Below, one piece after another: positions 4,472 through 6,099 of a stretch of 6,099 bases of DNA. Under the pieces are notes generated by a model. It made no database searches and was not told the DNA's origin. It saw nothing but the letters and a program-made list of their open reading frames with translations. The DNA is taken from the NCBI GenBank assembly GCA_903926695.1, contig CAIYKK010000669.1, positions 1 to 6,099 of the forward strand. Direction: 5' to 3'. The DNA comes from an uncultured Burkholderiales bacterium (GTDB taxonomy: Bacteria; Pseudomonadota; Gammaproteobacteria; Burkholderiales; Burkholderiaceae_C). Made by a program: the position numbers and the translations under genes. Numbering within the stretch: the first letter of the stretch is position 1; every line of letters begins with the position of its first letter.

Positions 4472-6099
4472 ATGAACAGCTTTGATTTGAAACAACGGCG
4501 TGAGGCGCTGTGGCTGGCACTGGCTAGCGCAGCGCATCAAACGCCGTTTGCGGCGGCAGCGTTTGGCGACGCGCTGGCGCAGCTCATGCCGGTGGACCGT
4601 TTTTGGACGTATCCGGGGCGCGGCGTGCTGCATCAACTCTCGCTGTATCTGGCGCACGGGCAATTCACGCTGATTACGCAACTGGTGGAAAACGCCTGCC
4701 ACCAGTTGCAGCATGGGCGCTACCGGCAGCAAACCTTCAGCTTGTTTCAAACCAACCTGGAACTGCTGGACCGGCCCGTCCTGCGTGACCACAGCCAGCT
4801 TGACGCGCCGCCCGTCACGCCCGCCAAGCCTTATTTTGAGGTGCTGATTGTTCATCCGTTCCCGGACGATTACGAGATGCTGTACCGCGAGCAACTGGCC
4901 ACCTTCAAGTCAGCCCACGATGAATTCATCTACGACATCGTGCTGGTCAATTGCGCGCAAGACGCCCTGACGGCGGTGCTGGCCAATGGAGATATTCAGG
5001 CCTGCGTCTATCTCAACCATGTGCTGCCTGCCACGCTGGCCTCCAGCGCGCTGTTCACCGGGTTTGGTCAGGCGCTGCTGGCGGGCCTGCCGCCTGTGAA
5101 TTTGCACGACAGCGTGGAGGTCAACCTGTGCCGCAGCATCGGGTGCCTGCGCCCCGAACTCAACCATTACCTGATCAGCGAGCAATCGCCCAGCGAACTC
5201 TTTTTCGGGGTGCGTGAACACTTTGACCGGGTGCTGTTTCACGTCAACCCGTTTCATGATTTGCACGCCGCCATTTTGAATGGCGTGCGCAGCCGGTTTT
5301 CCACGCCGTTTTTTGACGCGCTGCGCGCCTACAGCCGCCAGCCCAAAGGCGTGTTTCATGCGCTGCCGCTGTCGCGTGGCGCGTCCGTCAAAGGCTCGCC
5401 GTGGGCGCATGACATGCTGGATTTTTACGGCGACAACATTTTTCTGGCCGAAACCTCGTCCACCCAAGGCGGGCTGGATTCTTTGCTCGACCCGACCGGG
5501 GCGATCAAGCAGGCGCACCTCAAAGCCGCAGAAACCTTTGGCGCGGACAGCAGCTACTTTGTGACCAACGGCACCTCGACCGCCAACAAAATTGTCGCGC
5601 AAGCCAATTTGATGCCGGGCGACATTGTGCTGATTTCAGCCGATTGCCATAAGTCGATTCCGTATGGCGTGATGCTGGCGGGCGCTTACCCGATCTTTCT
5701 GGAAACCTACCCGCTGGTGGATTACGACCTGTACGGCGGCATTGACCTGGCCCAAATCAAGGCCGTGATGCTGGATCTGAAAAAGCATGGGCGCTTGAGT
5801 CGGCTCAAGCAAATCACGCTCACCAACTCCACGTTTGACGGCCTGATCTACCACAGCGAAAACTTCATGATGGAGATTTTGGCGATCAAGCCGGATGTGA
5901 TTTTTCATTGGGACGAAGCCTGGTTTGCCTTCGCCCACTTTCACCCGCTCTACCACGGGCGCAGCGCCATGACGGCGGTGCAAATGATTCGCCAGCGCAT
6001 GCGCTCCCTGGATTACCAGCAGTTTTATGCCGAATGGAAGGCTGCCTTTGAGGCCGACCCAAGCGCCGATAAGTGGCAGCAAAAACTTTATCCCGATCC
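4472..6099 (+). CDS. Orn/Lys/Arg decarboxylase-family PLP enzyme, 3' end outside window
   Basis: The frame is open from ATG 4472 through the right edge, giving 542 residues without a stop. It belongs to the fold-type I PLP decarboxylases that turn lysine, ornithine or arginine into polyamines or agmatine, consuming a proton. Residues about 1-115 are an N-terminal region I do not recognise. The wing (flavodoxin-like) domain follows at about 120-260 (YFEVLIVHPFPDDYE). The PLP domain begins near 310, with YFVTNGTSTANK (362-373, phosphate contact), DCHKS (391-395, His stacking on the PLP ring) and HWDEAW (479-484, Asp481 pairing with the pyridine nitrogen). In E. coli LdcI the catalytic lysine is 37 residues after that Asp. 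Here an extra charged, helical stretch (about 501-540) follows, so the lysine must lie past the edge. Substrate cannot be told from this part. It probably shares a transcript with the TPR gene 12 bases upstream. No strong ribosome-binding site is visible. Confidence 0.88.
   Translation, partial: MNSFDLKQRREALWLALASAAHQTPFAAAAFGDALAQLMPVDRFWTYPGRGVLHQLSLYLAHGQFTLITQLVENACHQLQHGRYRQQTFSLFQTNLELLDRPVLRDHSQLDAPPVTPAKPYFEVLIVHPFPDDYEMLYREQLATFKSAHDEFIYDIVLVNCAQDALTAVLANGDIQACVYLNHVLPATLASSALFTGFGQALLAGLPPVNLHDSVEVNLCRSIGCLRPELNHYLISEQSPSELFFGVREHFDRVLFHVNPFHDLHAAILNGVRSRFSTPFFDALRAYSRQPKGVFHALPLSRGASVKGSPWAHDMLDFYGDNIFLAETSSTQGGLDSLLDPTGAIKQAHLKAAETFGADSSYFVTNGTSTANKIVAQANLMPGDIVLISADCHKSIPYGVMLAGAYPIFLETYPLVDYDLYGGIDLAQIKAVMLDLKKHGRLSRLKQITLTNSTFDGLIYHSENFMMEILAIKPDVIFHWDEAWFAFAHFHPLYHGRSAMTAVQMIRQRMRSLDYQQFYAEWKAAFEADPSADKWQQKLYPD

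Noticed and set aside
3947..4894. Open frame of 315 codons on the minus strand across the TPR and decarboxylase genes
   Set aside because: It spans two convincing genes and their junction in antisense, shows no motif, and is rich in Gln, Arg and His as expected for a shadow frame.
4910..5602. Minus-strand open frame of 230 codons within the decarboxylase
   Set aside because: The plus strand here carries a continuous decarboxylase sequence with family motifs, and the antisense product resembles nothing I recognise.
5636..6082. Minus-strand open frame of 148 codons near the right edge
   Set aside because: It is antisense to the PLP-binding core of the decarboxylase, which is clearly the coding strand.

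Overview
The window looks like chromosomal DNA of a betaproteobacterium, most likely in the Burkholderiales (Comamonadaceae-like). This is inferred from the high GC content, the dense gene packing and the flavour of the proteins; no marker gene is present to fix the genus. There are six protein-coding genes, two of them cut by the window edges. I see no RNA gene, insertion sequence, CRISPR array or phage gene.

Left edge (1-324, +): the C-terminal part of a Nudix protein of the NrtR-like type, with its winged-helix tail. It converges, with 9 bases between stop codons, on a minus-strand two-component operon (334-2771). That operon encodes an OmpR/PhoB-class response regulator followed by a membrane histidine kinase, coupled by a GTGA start/stop overlap. 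The kinase has a canonical catalytic core of CusS/heavy-metal-sensor flavour. Its periplasmic domain carries a proline-rich, low-complexity insertion of about 110 residues that contains a 9-bp tandem repeat.

Centre (2772-2941): a 170-bp divergent control region. It contains an imperfect palindrome, ATTACA-N4-TGTCAT, which closely resembles the boxes bound by CusR/HprR-type regulators. This is the same branch that the neighbouring response regulator resembles.

Right half (2942 to the end, +): a tightly spaced gene set. It encodes a 300-residue predicted outer-membrane beta-barrel protein, a 203-residue exported TPR protein (3-base gap), and a large PLP-dependent Orn/Lys/Arg-decarboxylase-family enzyme (12-base gap). 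The enzyme runs off the right edge before its catalytic lysine.

Working model (inference): the kinase senses an envelope, metal, oxidant or acid cue through its unusual periplasmic domain. The regulator then acts at the palindrome to control its own operon, the divergent barrel/TPR/decarboxylase genes, or both. The barrel plus periplasmic TPR pair looks like a split version of the TPR-barrel layout of YaiO/NfrA/PgaA-type proteins. Its linkage to an amino-acid decarboxylase is the most intriguing point in the window.
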